In this document: one piece after another, positions 43,151 to 52,756 of the stretch | How positions within the stretch are numbered: position 1 is the stretch's first letter | How the letters are laid out: the number at the start of each line of letters is the position of its first letter | Notes under the pieces: model-generated | Databases searched by the model: none | Told to the model about the DNA's origin: nothing | The model's input: only the letters and a program-made list of their open reading frames with translations | Made by a program: the position numbers and the translations under genes | Origin: Micromonospora sediminimaris | GTDB lineage: Bacteria > Actinomycetota > Actinomycetes > Mycobacteriales > Micromonosporaceae | DNA length: 64,000 nucleotides | Assembly: GCA_900112325.1 (NCBI GenBank) | Contig: FOLJ01000004.1 | Coordinates: 62,001-126,000 of the forward strand | Direction of reading: 5' to 3'

Positions 43151-43510
43151 CTACGGCGTACGGCGTTCGAGGTCGCTCTTGAGGGTGGCCAGCATGCCCA
43201 CCGCGGCGCTGGCGTAGTCGCCGATCCACCGGTCGTGGATGTGCTTGATCGGTAGCGGGTCGAGATGGTTCCACCGCTCGCGTCCCTTGCGCTGGGCGAT
43301 GACCAGCCCGGCCGCCTCCAGCACCCGCAGGTGCTGCATCACCGTGCATCGGTCCAGGTGCGGGAACCGTTCGCAGAGGTCGCCGGTGGTCCGGGCCTGG
43401 TTCTTGAGCGCGTCGAGGAGCTGCCGCCGGGTCGACGACGCCAGCGCCTTGAAAACCCGGTCCTCGTCGACCTGTTCCGGGCTGACGCGCTCGCCACGAC
43501 GACTCGACAT
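43151..43510 (-). CDS. ArsR-family regulator
   Basis: 119-residue winged helix: DRVFKALASSTRRQLLDALKNQARTTGDLCERFPHLDRCTVMQHLRVLEAAGLV in pieces. ArsR members of this branch usually repress the adjacent SRPBCC gene. Start codon lies inside a 28-bp palindrome shared with the divergent gene, leaving no room for a ribosome site, so its mRNA is probably leaderless. Confidence 0.92.
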   Translation of the reverse strand: MSSRRGERVSPEQVDEDRVFKALASSTRRQLLDALKNQARTTGDLCERFPHLDRCTVMQHLRVLEAAGLVIAQRKGRERWNHLDPLPIKHIHDRWIGDYASAAVGMLATLKSDLERRTP

Positions 43511-43532
43511 GTTATAAAGCTATAACATGTCG
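43505..43532. promoter_or_regulatory. 28-bp palindrome carrying both start codons of a divergent gene pair
   Basis: CGACATGTTATA (43505-43516) and TATAACATGTCG (43521-43532) are perfect 12-bp arms around AAGC. Each arm contains the ATG of one gene. TATAAA (43513-43518) and, on the other strand, TATAGC (43524-43519) are at the right distance to be -10 boxes for leaderless transcripts in both directions. Confidence 0.8.
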
Positions 43533-44033
43533 ACGACGCGAGAGAGGGCCGCCATGGACCTGCGATTCAAGATCGCCGGGCGGATCAGCCGTCCGGTTCA
43601 CGAGGTGTTCGAGGCGGTGGCCGATCCCGACCAGCTCTCCCGGTACTTCACCACCGGTGGCGCGAAGGGCCGGTTGGTCACCGGCGCCACCGTCACCTGG
43701 GATTTCGCCGACTTCCCCGGCGCCTTCCCGGTCGAGGTGGTCGAGGTGGAACAGGACCGGCGGATCGTGCTGCGGTGGGAGGCGGCGGATGGCGCCCAGT
43801 CCACAAGCGACGCAGCGGTCACCGGCGCGTCCTACTTCACCACCGTCACCATGGAGTTCGAGTCACTCGGCGACGATCGGACCCTGGTCACCATCGCCGA
43901 GCAGGGGTGGCGGCCCACCTCCGAGGGTCAGGCGGCCTCGTACGGCAACTGCCAGGGCTGGACCCAGATGCTCTGCTGTATGAAGGCGTGGCTGGAACAC
44001 GGCATCAACCTGCGTGAAGGCTTTTTCGCCTGA
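43527..44033 (+). CDS. SRPBCC/AHSA1-domain protein
   Basis: 168 residues of the START/AHSA1 lipid-binding fold: RISRPVHEVFEAVADPDQLSRYFTTGG, VTWDFADFPGAFPVEVVEVE and the C-terminal helix GWTQMLCCMKAWLEHGINLREG. Such genes are the usual partners of ArsR regulators. ATG at 43527 has no ribosome site; a second in-frame ATG lies at 43554. Confidence 0.9.
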   Translation: MSTTRERAAMDLRFKIAGRISRPVHEVFEAVADPDQLSRYFTTGGAKGRLVTGATVTWDFADFPGAFPVEVVEVEQDRRIVLRWEAADGAQSTSDAAVTGASYFTTVTMEFESLGDDRTLVTIAEQGWRPTSEGQAASYGNCQGWTQMLCCMKAWLEHGINLREGFFA

Positions 44034-44048
44034 CCCGTCCCGGGTCGG

Positions 44049-45302
44049 TCAGCCGTGCGACGCGTGGTGCTCGGAGACGGCGCGTCCCATCCGGGTCACC
44101 GCCTCGGTCAGGATCTCCGGCGACGTGGCGAAGTTGAGGCGTACGAAGCCAGCGCCGCCGGTGCCGAAGACGTGCCCGGAGCTGAGGGCGACCCGTGCAC
44201 GGTCGATGAACAGCCGTGCCGGCCCGGCGATATCGGTCACCACGCCCGGCTCGTCGCCGACCGGGCCGGTGTCGATGCGGAGCGCGGTGCAGTCCAACCA
44301 GGCGAGGTAGGTGCCCTCGGGGCGGTGGTACCGGAGAGTCGGCGCATGCCGGGCCAGCAACACCCCCAGCAGCTCGCGGTTGTGGTCGAGACCGGCCAGC
44401 AGGCGGTCCAGCCACTCGCCGCCGTCGCGAAAGGCGGCGGTGTGCGCGATGACGCCGAGGTGGCTCGGCCCGTGGCCGACCTCCTCCGGCATCCGCCGCA
44501 GGTCGGCGACCGCGTGCGGGCCGGCCACCACCAGCGCCGACTTCAGCCCGGCCAGGTTCCACGCCTTGGAGGCGGACAGCACGGTGAACGCGTCCTCGGC
44601 GCCGGGCACCGTGAGGTACGGCGTGAACCGCGCCCCGGGCAGCACCAGCGGAGCGTGGATCTCGTCGGAGACCACCCGTACCCCGTACCGGCCGGCAAGG
44701 TCGGCGACCGCTTCGAGTTCGTCCCGGCGGTGCACCACACCCGTCGGGTTGTGCGGGTTGCACAGCAGGAACACCGCTCGGCGGCCGTCCGCACGGGCCC
44801 GGCGGAACGCCTCGCCCAGCGCCGACACGTCCATCCGCTGGTCCGCACCGAGCGGCGCCTCGATCACCCGCCGGTCGGCGTGGCTGACGAAGGCGTAGAA
44901 CGGCGGGTAGACCGGTGCGCAGACCACGACCGCGTCGCCGGGAGCGGTCAGCAGTCGGAGCACCTCGACGATGCCGAGCATCACGTCCGGGACCAGGGCG
45001 GTGCGGTCGACCGCCAGATCGGACCAGCCCCACCGGTGGGCTGCGAAGTCGGCGAGCGCCTCGGCGTACCCCGTGCCGTAGGCGTATCCGGTGTCACCAC
45101 GCCCGACCGCGTCGTGCAGCGCCTCGGCGACCGGCGCGGCCAACGGCACGTCCATCTCGGCCACCCAGAGGGGCAGCACGTCATCGGCGTACTGGCGCCA
45201 CTTGACGCTGGTACGTCGTCGCAGCTCGGCCAGGGACAGCTGGGTCAGCGGATTCGCCATCGGCACGGGCGATCGAGCCTCGCGGGCCACCGGGCTGGCC
45301 AT
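44049..45302 (-). CDS. PatB/MalY-type cystathionine beta-lyase (PLP aminotransferase fold)
   Basis: 417 residues, fold type I. Cleaves C-S bonds, e.g. cystathionine to homocysteine. Visible: [17 protein letters not shown] near the N-terminus, [34 protein letters not shown] (Asp binding the pyridine N) and [17 protein letters not shown] with the Schiff-base Lys. AGGAG lies 6 bases before the ATG at 45302. Convergent with the SRPBCC gene, 15 bases apart. Confidence 0.94.
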   Translation of the reverse strand: MASPVAREARSPVPMANPLTQLSLAELRRRTSVKWRQYADDVLPLWVAEMDVPLAAPVAEALHDAVGRGDTGYAYGTGYAEALADFAAHRWGWSDLAVDRTALVPDVMLGIVEVLRLLTAPGDAVVVCAPVYPPFYAFVSHADRRVIEAPLGADQRMDVSALGEAFRRARADGRRAVFLLCNPHNPTGVVHRRDELEAVADLAGRYGVRVVSDEIHAPLVLPGARFTPYLTVPGAEDAFTVLSASKAWNLAGLKSALVVAGPHAVADLRRMPEEVGHGPSHLGVIAHTAAFRDGGEWLDRLLAGLDHNRELLGVLLARHAPTLRYHRPEGTYLAWLDCTALRIDTGPVGDEPGVVTDIAGPARLFIDRARVALSSGHVFGTGGAGFVRLNFATSPEILTEAVTRMGRAVSEHHASHG

Positions 45303-45421
45303 GCCGGGCTCCTATCGAAGTGGTCGTCCTCTGGGGAGGGCCTAGATCACCATCGTATCCAGAACAGGTCCAGTCTCGACGTATGGACGGCGGTTGCCGG
45401 CTGCTGCCAGGCTGTGCGGCC

Positions 45422-45970
45422 ATGGACAGTCTCGCTGCGCAGCTACCGGCACTACTCGGCGTGCTGGTCGGCACCATCGGCACGATCGTCGCCACCTCGC
45501 TGGCAGACCGGTCGCGGTGGCGACGCAACCAGACGGTGCGCTGGGACGAGCGCCGGCTCGACGCGTACGTCGAGTTCGCCCGGGCGTTGAAGGAGACACA
45601 CACCATCGCCAGCCGACTGACCGGCGGTTACGTCGACCGGGACACGGCGCTCGCCGCGCTCGCGGAGGCAGATTTCCGGCACACCCTGGCCTGGGAGAAC
45701 GTGCTGCTGCTCGGCGACGCGCCGACGGTGACGGCGGCGCGGGCCTGGCGGGACAGCGTCTGGGAGGTCGAGCGGCTGGCGCGCGACGGGCAGGCCGACG
45801 CCGACCGGCCCATGTTGCTGCACCGGGCCAACGAGGCACGCGACGCGTTCTACCATGCCGCCCGTGGTGGGCTCGGGGTCGGCGGCGGGTCGGTGGCGCA
45901 GGCCGAACTGCTGGTGAGCAGGCTCAACCTCCGAACCGACCCGCAACCCGCAGCGCCCGCGGAGCGGTGA
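45422..45970 (+). CDS. Hypothetical protein with one N-terminal membrane anchor
   Basis: 182 residues. Helix 5-27 (AAQLPALLGVLVGTIGTIVAT) is a likely membrane anchor, followed by a helical cytoplasmic domain (RRLDAYVEFARALKETHTIASRL.., TAARAWRDSVWEVERLARDGQ). Common in actinomycetes as unannotated protein; function unknown. ATG at 45422 is chosen because the upstream extension has no coding character. Confidence 0.75.
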   Translation: MDSLAAQLPALLGVLVGTIGTIVATSLADRSRWRRNQTVRWDERRLDAYVEFARALKETHTIASRLTGGYVDRDTALAALAEADFRHTLAWENVLLLGDAPTVTAARAWRDSVWEVERLARDGQADADRPMLLHRANEARDAFYHAARGGLGVGGGSVAQAELLVSRLNLRTDPQPAAPAER

Positions 45971-45979
45971 CCGACCGGC

Positions 45980-46765
45980 TCAGGCGGGGTGGGCGGGCTG
46001 GTCGAGGATGGCGCTGAACCGCTGCTCGGCCAGGTCGAGTTGGTCCAGGATGTGTTGCTTCACCGGCTCGGACAGGGGCGTGTCGGCGCGGGTGACGAGG
46101 TCGCGGTACACCGGCACCAGGGGGCGGTACTTGCGGGCCGACGACTCGACCTTCGGGCCGACAGAATGGATCACCCCGACGCCGTTGTCCGTGAAGTCGG
46201 AGACCTTGATGACCCGCGCCCACGGTTCCCGTTCGAGACTGGCCGCGACATGCTCCCGGTACTGCTCGTACCGGTCCCGACCGGGCTCCCACGGCGGGTT
46301 GGTCACCGCCGCGACCAGCCGCGCCACCCGCGCCCCGAACCGCTCGGCGAGCACCGCCAACGCCGCGTCGGTCGGATCCCCAACGTCGTCCCCACCGACG
46401 CCCAGCCTCCCGCCGCTGTTCGGCTCCCCGCCGCTCCTGGGATCCCCGGCGTCGACCAGCTCGGCCGGATGGTCCTCGACCGCGTCGTGCAGCAGACCGG
46501 CGACGATCACGTCGACGTCGCGCACCTGGTAGTGGTGCAGCATCCGGATCGCCACCCGGAGCAGATGATTGACGTACGGCTCCCGGGACCGCCGATCATC
46601 GCGATGGAGCCACCCGGCCAGCTCCAACGCCTCGTCGAGCCGGCCACGCTCCTCGTCGCCGAACCCCTCGATCTCCAGCCGGAACCGCTCCCGCAGCCCG
46701 GCCTCGCCGTGCATCTCGGTGATCGCGTGCATCGGCATGGTGGCCAGATGCGGCGGCAAGTCCAT
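45980..46765 (-). CDS. HD-domain hydrolase, RelA/SpoT-like
   Basis: 261 residues. HD motif HLLRVAIRMLHHYQVRDVDVIVAGLLHDAVEDHPAEL with the metal-binding HD pair, plus downstream VIKVSDFTDNG, as in the (p)ppGpp hydrolase half of RelA/SpoT (no synthetase domain). May hydrolyse a nucleotide alarmone; not provable here. ATG at 46765 has AAGGGA upstream. It diverges from pglW 84 bases away and marks the left edge of the defence locus. Confidence 0.85.
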   Translation of the reverse strand: MDLPPHLATMPMHAITEMHGEAGLRERFRLEIEGFGDEERGRLDEALELAGWLHRDDRRSREPYVNHLLRVAIRMLHHYQVRDVDVIVAGLLHDAVEDHPAELVDAGDPRSGGEPNSGGRLGVGGDDVGDPTDAALAVLAERFGARVARLVAAVTNPPWEPGRDRYEQYREHVAASLEREPWARVIKVSDFTDNGVGVIHSVGPKVESSARKYRPLVPVYRDLVTRADTPLSEPVKQHILDQLDLAEQRFSAILDQPAHPA

Positions 46766-46836
46766 CCGTCCCTTATATCGGATCACCCCCACCTTTCGGT
46801 GGACCGGCGACGCCCGCCGCTGTCGCCCGCTGAGCA

Positions 46837-46842
46837 TAGGAT
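46837..46842 (+). promoter_or_regulatory. -10 box of pglW, probably leaderless
   Basis: TAGGAT ends 6 bases before the pglW ATG, and no ribosome site is present. The same layout precedes pglX (TAGAGT at 58344-58349). Confidence 0.5.
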
Positions 46843-46848
46843 CTGCCC

Positions 46849-49800
46849 ATGCAGGAGGGCCGGTGGACGACGATCACCCCGTCGCAGTTCACGCACGAGC
46901 GGGAGGCACTGGCCTACGTCCAGACGCTGCTCCCCGACACCGAGCCCTACCGCGCCTGGTCGAACTTCACCTTCACCGCACAGACCGGGCATCCGTACGA
47001 GGTCGATCTGCTCGTCGCCGCCCCCGGCGGCCTCTATCTCGTCGAGATCAAGAGCTGGTCCGGGCGGCTGACCTCCAGCGGTTCGAACTGGCTGCTGCAC
47101 GGCCCCAACGGCACCCGCACCTTCGACAACCCGTTGCATCTGGCCGATGCGAAGGCCAAGAAGCTCAAGTCGCTGCTCCAGGTCGCCGCAAGCCGCCGCC
47201 GGGGCCAGCCGGTGCGGATTCCGTTCGTCCAGGCGGCGGTCTTCCTGTCCAAGCCGGGGCTGACGATTGAGCTGTCGGAGCATCACCTGCACGGCGTCTA
47301 CGGCCCCGAGCCCGTTGCGGGCCGTGACGGCAAGCTGGATCCGATCACTTCGCTGCTGTTGCGGCAGCCGGACGACGAGCGGCGAAGGGTCACCCGGGAG
47401 GTGTCGGCGGCTCTGCCGGATCTGCTCGCGGATGTCGGCATCGCGCGTAGCCGGAGGCACTACCAGGTCGGCGCGTGGGAGCTGGAGACCCGGCCCTTCG
47501 ACGTCGGGCCGACCTGGCAGGATCACCGGGCCCGGCACCGTGACCTGGAGCGGGAGCACCGCCGGGTACGGATCTACCTGGTCGAACGCAACGCCGCCCA
47601 GGCCACGCGGGCCAGCATCGAACGGGCCGCCCGGCGCGAGATGTCGGTGCTGCACGGCATCAGCCACCCCGGCATCGTCCAGGCCGACTCGATGGAGCAG
47701 CACGAGGCCGGGCCGGCGCTGATCTTCCGCCATGACCCACGGACGATCCGTCTCGACCATTACATGTCGCAGTACGGCGAACGCCTCGACGTGCTCACCC
47801 GACTCGCCATGATCCGCCAGCTCGCCGAGACAGTGGCGTACGCGCACCGCCGTAAGCTGCACCATCGCGCCCTGTCCGCCCGCAGCGTGTTGGCCGCTCC
47901 CGGACCACGGCGGCGCGGCGGCAGCGAGGACGAGGCGTGGCTGACGCCCCGACTGCTGGTGAGTGACTGGCAGGCGGCCACCCGCGGCACCGACACCAGC
48001 GGCAGCGGCAGCGGCGAGCCGATCACCCCCTCCTCACACGCCACAGACCACATCGAGCGTTCGGCGGAGGCGTATCTCGCACCCGAGCTGAGCGCGCCGA
48101 ACCCGGACGCGGTCGCGATGGACGTCTTCGGCCTCGGCGCGTTGGCGTACCTGATCCTCACCGGGCAACCTCCGGCGGCCAAGCGCCCCGAGCTGCTCAC
48201 CCGGCTCGCCCGCGACAACGGGCTGCGTGCGGCATCGATCGCCGACGCGATCAGCACCTTCGCCGACGAGATGATCCAGGCGGCGACGGCCCCGGTGCCC
48301 ATCCAGCGACTCACCACGGTCGCCGAGTTCGTCGAGATGCTCCAGGAGGTCGAGGACGAGCTGACCGCCCCGCCACCCACCTCGACCCACCCGCCCGAAT
48401 CGGCACCGGAGCAGGTCGATCCGCTGGAGGCGCGCGGTGGTGACCTGGTCGGCGAGTGGAAGATCGTCCGTAGCCTCGGCACCGGCTCGACCTGCCGGGC
48501 GTTCCTGGCCTTCAACGAGCGCACCCGCCGCAACGAGGTGCTCAAGGTGGCCCTCTCCGACGAGAAGGCAGCCCGCCTGGCCCACGAGGCCCGGGTGCTC
48601 GGCCCGCTCACCGACTCCCGGGTGATCCGCCTGGCCCGGCCGGAGCCACTGCAACTCGGCACCCGCACCGTCGTGGTGCTGGAGCACGCCGGCGACCACA
48701 CCCTGGCCCGGAAGCTGCGTGACGACGGCCGGCTCACCATCGACGAGCTGGAAACCTACAGCGACTACCTGTTCGGCGCCCTGGACTACCTGGAGGGCGA
48801 GGGCGTCTACCACCGCGACATCAAGCCGGACAACATCGCCATCCGCATCCGCCCAAACCGCACCCGCCAACTGGTGCTCTTCGACTTCTCCCTGGCCGGC
48901 GTCTCGGTCAAGGAACTCGCCGCCGGCACCCCGCGCTACCTCGACCCCTTCCTCGGCACCGCCGCCCGGCAGGTCTACGACAAGCACGCAGAGTGGTACG
49001 CCCTGGGTGTCACGCTGCACGAGATGGCCTCTGGCGAACTGCCGCTGTGGGGTGACGGCGGCACCGAGCCGCAGCTCACCGAGGGACCGCCGGTGCTGGC
49101 CGCGGAGGCGTTCGACGCGGCGATCCGCGACGGCCTGGTGGAGTTCTTCCAGCGGGCCCTGCACCGCGACCATCGTCGCCGGTTCACTTCGCTCAAGGAG
49201 ATGCGTGACGCCTGGCAGCAGGTGTTCCGCCGCTCCGACGCGAGTGCCCCGGTCGGTAGCGAGCATCCGGAGATCGAGGCCGAGGAGCCCGACGAGAAGG
49301 CCGCCGAGAAGGCTCGCGACGAGGCCGCCGCCAAGGCCACCCGCGCCACCTCGCTGGAGGCCGCCGGGCTCACCCCACGGGCGGTGTCCGCCGCGCACCG
49401 GGTGGAGGCCACCACCGTCGGTGAGCTGCTCGCCGTCGGTAACAACACCTTCGCCACGCTGCCCGGTCTTGGCGCCCGGACACGCAGGGAGTTGCAGCGC
49501 CGGGTGAAGCAGTGGCGCACTCGACTGGGGGAGCGGGAAACCATCCCCACCTCAGCCGCCGCCCGCAAGGCTGCCACCGCCGAGGTCGCCACCGAGACGA
49601 CAAACGCCGGCGGCGACACCGATCTGGTACGCGTCGGTCTCGACGCCATCGCCGCGCTGCTCGTGCCGGCCAAGAACGGCCGCAACGCCGCCGAGGTCGA
49701 AGCCACCCGGCTGCTGTTGAATCTGCCCGACGCCACCGGCACGCTGCCCGGACTGCCGCTGTGGCCGCAGCAGCCACAGGTCGCCGCCGCTGTCGGCGTC

Positions 49801-51291
49801 ACGTCCGGCCGGATCGCCCAGATCCTCGGCAAGCAGCGCAAGCGCTGGCAGGGCATGCCGGTGGTGGGCAGCGTGCGTACCCAGATCATCGAGCTGCTGC
49901 GCGACGGTGGACGGGTGATGGGGGTCGCCGAGTTGGCCGAGGCCCTGCTCATCAGCCGCGGGTCGGTGCGTACCGGAGACGACCTGCGGCTCACGGTGGC
50001 GGTCGCCGCCGTACGGGCGGCCGTCGAGGTCGACGCCATCGAGGAGGAGCCGCGCCTGCTGCTGCGGCGGCACGCTCGCGGCGACATCGACGGCAAACCG
50101 AATCCGCGTGGCGACCGGCTGCTCGTGGCGCTTGAAGCGGGCGAGGACGACGGTCCGGACGCCCCAGCCGCGCCAGCGCTGCTCGACTACGCCGACGCGC
50201 TCGGCAAGGCCGCCGACGAACTCGCGGCCAGCGAGGTGCTGCCCAGCGCGGCGACGGTGCTGCGTACCCTCGCGGCCGTAACCCCGCCCGGCGGTGCTGC
50301 CGACGCTGTCGACGACCGGCGACGCGTGGTGCTCGCCGCCGTGGCCTCGGACCAGGCCGCCGCGACCGCCCGGCTGGAGCTGTATCCGCGCAACCTCGAC
50401 CCGGTCCGCGCGCTGCGGCTCGCCCAGGCCGGCGTGGTGCCGCCGGTGACCACGCCCGAGGGGCGGCGCGGCCTCACCCCGGAGCACGTCATCCAGCGGG
50501 TGGCCGCCCGTTTCCCCGAGCTGACGGCCCCGCTGCCGTCCCACCCGAAGCTCGACAAGCTGCTGGCCGAGGCCGGTTTCGAGCTGCGCTGGGATCGCGA
50601 CCGGTACCTTCCCCCACCACCGCGCGCCGGCTCGTCCTCAATGTCGATCGTCCAGCGTCGCCCGTCGGCCACGAACGCGCCGAGCCGGTGGGAGGCCGAT
50701 TCACCGGAACTTGCTGCGGCGGTGCGGGCCGAGGAACGGCTGACCGGTGCCAGGTCCGCCGGGGGTTTCCGCGCGCTTACCGTACGCCTCAACCGCTACA
50801 CCCTGGCCCGCGAGGAACTGACCCGACGCTTCGACGCCCGGCCGGTCAACGTGGCGGCGGTGTTCCTGCGTGAGCTACGCGGTCTGGTCGACGCCCGCCC
50901 GAAGCCCACCTGGGAGACGGTGCTGGGCGCGGACATCGCCGAACCGGGCTCCCGGGCAGCCATCAAGCTCGGCGAGTACGTCGAGCAGGCTTGGCAGCTG
51001 GCGATGCCCTCGTTGCGGGCGCACCTGCGCGTCGACGCCGGGCCGGTGCTGCTGCACGACGCGGCGGTGCTGGCGCGGTACCGGGCGATGGGGCGACTCC
51101 ATGAGCTGGCCGAAGCCGCACGCAGCGGGGAGGGCGATGTCTGGTTGCTCTGCCCGATGGACGACCCCGGGGTGCTGCCCAAGCTGGACGGTGCGGTGGT
51201 CCCCGTTGCCGACAGCGAGTGGATTCCTCTGCCAGACGCATGGACCACAAATGCCCACCGCGGTAGGCACATCGGCGCCGCGACCCCATAA
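46849..51291 (+). CDS. pglW: BREX-2 (Pgl) serine/threonine kinase PglW
   Basis: 1480 residues. Order: NERD nuclease-like domain (about 15-130, Asp53 and Glu66-x-Lys68 in VDLLV...VEIKSW); a kinase-like domain (about 215-480) whose catalytic loop reads HHRALSARS and DFG reads SDWQ, so probably inactive; a second, intact kinase (about 535-820) with Lys566, HRDIKPDN at 655-662 and DFS at 679; a helix-hairpin-helix segment like the RNA polymerase alpha C-terminus (about 840-895); then a long helical tail. In the phage growth limitation system PglW is an essential kinase. The next Pgl gene, pglX, is displaced 7 kb downstream. Confidence 0.9.
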   Translation: MQEGRWTTITPSQFTHEREALAYVQTLLPDTEPYRAWSNFTFTAQTGHPYEVDLLVAAPGGLYLVEIKSWSGRLTSSGSNWLLHGPNGTRTFDNPLHLADAKAKKLKSLLQVAASRRRGQPVRIPFVQAAVFLSKPGLTIELSEHHLHGVYGPEPVAGRDGKLDPITSLLLRQPDDERRRVTREVSAALPDLLADVGIARSRRHYQVGAWELETRPFDVGPTWQDHRARHRDLEREHRRVRIYLVERNAAQATRASIERAARREMSVLHGISHPGIVQADSMEQHEAGPALIFRHDPRTIRLDHYMSQYGERLDVLTRLAMIRQLAETVAYAHRRKLHHRALSARSVLAAPGPRRRGGSEDEAWLTPRLLVSDWQAATRGTDTSGSGSGEPITPSSHATDHIERSAEAYLAPELSAPNPDAVAMDVFGLGALAYLILTGQPPAAKRPELLTRLARDNGLRAASIADAISTFADEMIQAATAPVPIQRLTTVAEFVEMLQEVEDELTAPPPTSTHPPESAPEQVDPLEARGGDLVGEWKIVRSLGTGSTCRAFLAFNERTRRNEVLKVALSDEKAARLAHEARVLGPLTDSRVIRLARPEPLQLGTRTVVVLEHAGDHTLARKLRDDGRLTIDELETYSDYLFGALDYLEGEGVYHRDIKPDNIAIRIRPNRTRQLVLFDFSLAGVSVKELAAGTPRYLDPFLGTAARQVYDKHAEWYALGVTLHEMASGELPLWGDGGTEPQLTEGPPVLAAEAFDAAIRDGLVEFFQRALHRDHRRRFTSLKEMRDAWQQVFRRSDASAPVGSEHPEIEAEEPDEKAAEKARDEAAAKATRATSLEAAGLTPRAVSAAHRVEATTVGELLAVGNNTFATLPGLGARTRRELQRRVKQWRTRLGERETIPTSAAARKAATAEVATETTNAGGDTDLVRVGLDAIAALLVPAKNGRNAAEVEATRLLLNLPDATGTLPGLPLWPQQPQVAAAVGVTSGRIAQILGKQRKRWQGMPVVGSVRTQIIELLRDGGRVMGVAELAEALLISRGSVRTGDDLRLTVAVAAVRAAVEVDAIEEEPRLLLRRHARGDIDGKPNPRGDRLLVALEAGEDDGPDAPAAPALLDYADALGKAADELAASEVLPSAATVLRTLAAVTPPGGAADAVDDRRRVVLAAVASDQAAATARLELYPRNLDPVRALRLAQAGVVPPVTTPEGRRGLTPEHVIQRVAARFPELTAPLPSHPKLDKLLAEAGFELRWDRDRYLPPPPRAGSSSMSIVQRRPSATNAPSRWEADSPELAAAVRAEERLTGARSAGGFRALTVRLNRYTLAREELTRRFDARPVNVAAVFLRELRGLVDARPKPTWETVLGADIAEPGSRAAIKLGEYVEQAWQLAMPSLRAHLRVDAGPVLLHDAAVLARYRAMGRLHELAEAARSGEGDVWLLCPMDDPGVLPKLDGAVVPVADSEWIPLPDAWTTNAHRGRHIGAATP

Positions 51292-51460
51292 CTGCAGAAC
51301 TCGGCTCGACTCCTGTCAGATATGGGACTCATTCCGTGGCGTGGATCCTGTGTGATACTACGTCGCGCAAGACGATCAGCCTTCACGTAGCAACCTTCTG
51401 ACGGCAGTGAATCTGCGCCGGCCCAGGCGTGTCCTTCTACCGAGCCGAAGTTGTGATCAT

Positions 51461-52756
51461 ATGAATTGGCGGGACCAGATCCTGGACCCGGACTCGTTGG
51501 ATCTCGACGCCTTCGTCAGGGCCACGTACAGTTTCGCCGTTCCCGCCGGTGCCGATGTCCGTCAGGCCGCAGTCCAGATGCTCCGAATACTCACCCAACG
51601 CTCGCAGCGGCTCGGGCTCCGGTATTCCTCTTATGATCCACAGTTCACCGGAGCGGTCATTCACGTGGGGCCGGTTTCCACCTGGACAGACGTGACCCTG
51701 GCGCTGCCGCTCGTGCACGCCGCCCCGAGCGAGGGGTTGTCTCACCTGTTCCAGTTGTTGACAAGTGCGGCCGAGTACAGCTACGCCGACGGGGTGTGGC
51801 TCCAGCGGGTGGATCTTCCCAGGCCCTTCCTCACCGCACTTCCGGGGCCACAACTGGGTATCGATGGCATTCGTTCGATGCTCGGTGTGCGACGGCGTCC
51901 GCTGCTGGCGTTGGAGACCGGGTGCCGGATCGAGACGCTCGACCAGTCCGTGCTCGACCAGTACCGAAAGGTGCTCGTCGCCGGGGCGGACCTCCTGGTC
52001 GACGACATGCTGCTGGGTGATCCTCCGTCGCCTACGCTGGCCCTCCAGTACAGGCTGCCACACCTGGTCGCGGTCTGTCGCCGCGCGGCAGAGGAGAGTG
52101 GCCGGCAGAAGGCGTACATAACCTGTCTCGCAGGGACGCCGAGCCAGATCATGCGTAAGGCCGAGTGGGCGGCGACGAATGGCGCCAAAGGGTTCGTCGT
52201 AAACGGGTTCAGCCAAGGGCTGGGCACGCTGGAGGATCTCAGCTCACACCGATTCGGGGCGTGCCTGATCGCCACCAACATGGGCTCTGGCATGGTGTCG
52301 CGCCCGTCGACCGGCGGAGTACACCGGGTCGGTGTGGATGAGCAGGTCATTTCCAAGCTCAGCCGGTTGGCTGGGGCGGACGCGGTGCACACCGGCACCA
52401 CCGGTGCCGAGTGCTTCGACATCAACTGGAGCGATGCGGTCAGAGCCCTCGCCCAGCCACTACAACTGCCCGGCAAACGGATCCCGGGGGCGTTCCGGGT
52501 GGCCGAAGGCGATCTACAGATGATCAATATCTGGCCGAACATCCGAGAGCTGGGTCACGACACCATCTTCGAGATCCATTCCGCGATCCTCGGTGACTCC
52601 GACGTCCGGTCCCGTACCCGCCGGTTCCTGGAGCTGATGGAGGGGTTGGCGGACGCCACCGACAACGCGTCCGCACTGACTGTGTACCGCGCGCTGGCGG
52701 GCCGGGACGTGAAACTCCGAGCCGAACTCGACAAGGTCGATCTGGAGCACTGGTGA
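51461..52756 (+). CDS. Divergent RuBisCO-like protein lacking the catalytic lysines
   Basis: 431 residues. The RuBisCO large-subunit layout is clear: N-terminal VRATYSFAVPAG, then LPRPFLTALPGPQLGIDGIRSMLGV.RRPLLAL, the barrel strand AGADLLVDDMLLGDPPSP, TPSQIMRKAEWAATNGAKGFVVNGF and LSRLAGADAVHTGTTG. Aligned by spacing (spinach numbering), Lys175 is Gly154, Lys201 (carbamylated) is Val180, Glu204 is Met183 and Lys334 is Glu317; only the Asp203 equivalent (Asp182) remains. Carboxylase or enolase chemistry of the known kinds is therefore unlikely. The ATG at 51461 is chosen; a GTG at 51407 would add 18 basic residues. The stop overlaps the next start (GTGA). Confidence 0.8.
   Translation: MNWRDQILDPDSLDLDAFVRATYSFAVPAGADVRQAAVQMLRILTQRSQRLGLRYSSYDPQFTGAVIHVGPVSTWTDVTLALPLVHAAPSEGLSHLFQLLTSAAEYSYADGVWLQRVDLPRPFLTALPGPQLGIDGIRSMLGVRRRPLLALETGCRIETLDQSVLDQYRKVLVAGADLLVDDMLLGDPPSPTLALQYRLPHLVAVCRRAAEESGRQKAYITCLAGTPSQIMRKAEWAATNGAKGFVVNGFSQGLGTLEDLSSHRFGACLIATNMGSGMVSRPSTGGVHRVGVDEQVISKLSRLAGADAVHTGTTGAECFDINWSDAVRALAQPLQLPGKRIPGAFRVAEGDLQMINIWPNIRELGHDTIFEIHSAILGDSDVRSRTRRFLELMEGLADATDNASALTVYRALAGRDVKLRAELDKVDLEHW

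Noticed and set aside
44055-45590. 511-codon plus-strand frame opposite the PatB-type lyase
   Set aside because: The minus-strand gene has all PLP-enzyme motifs; the plus frame has none.
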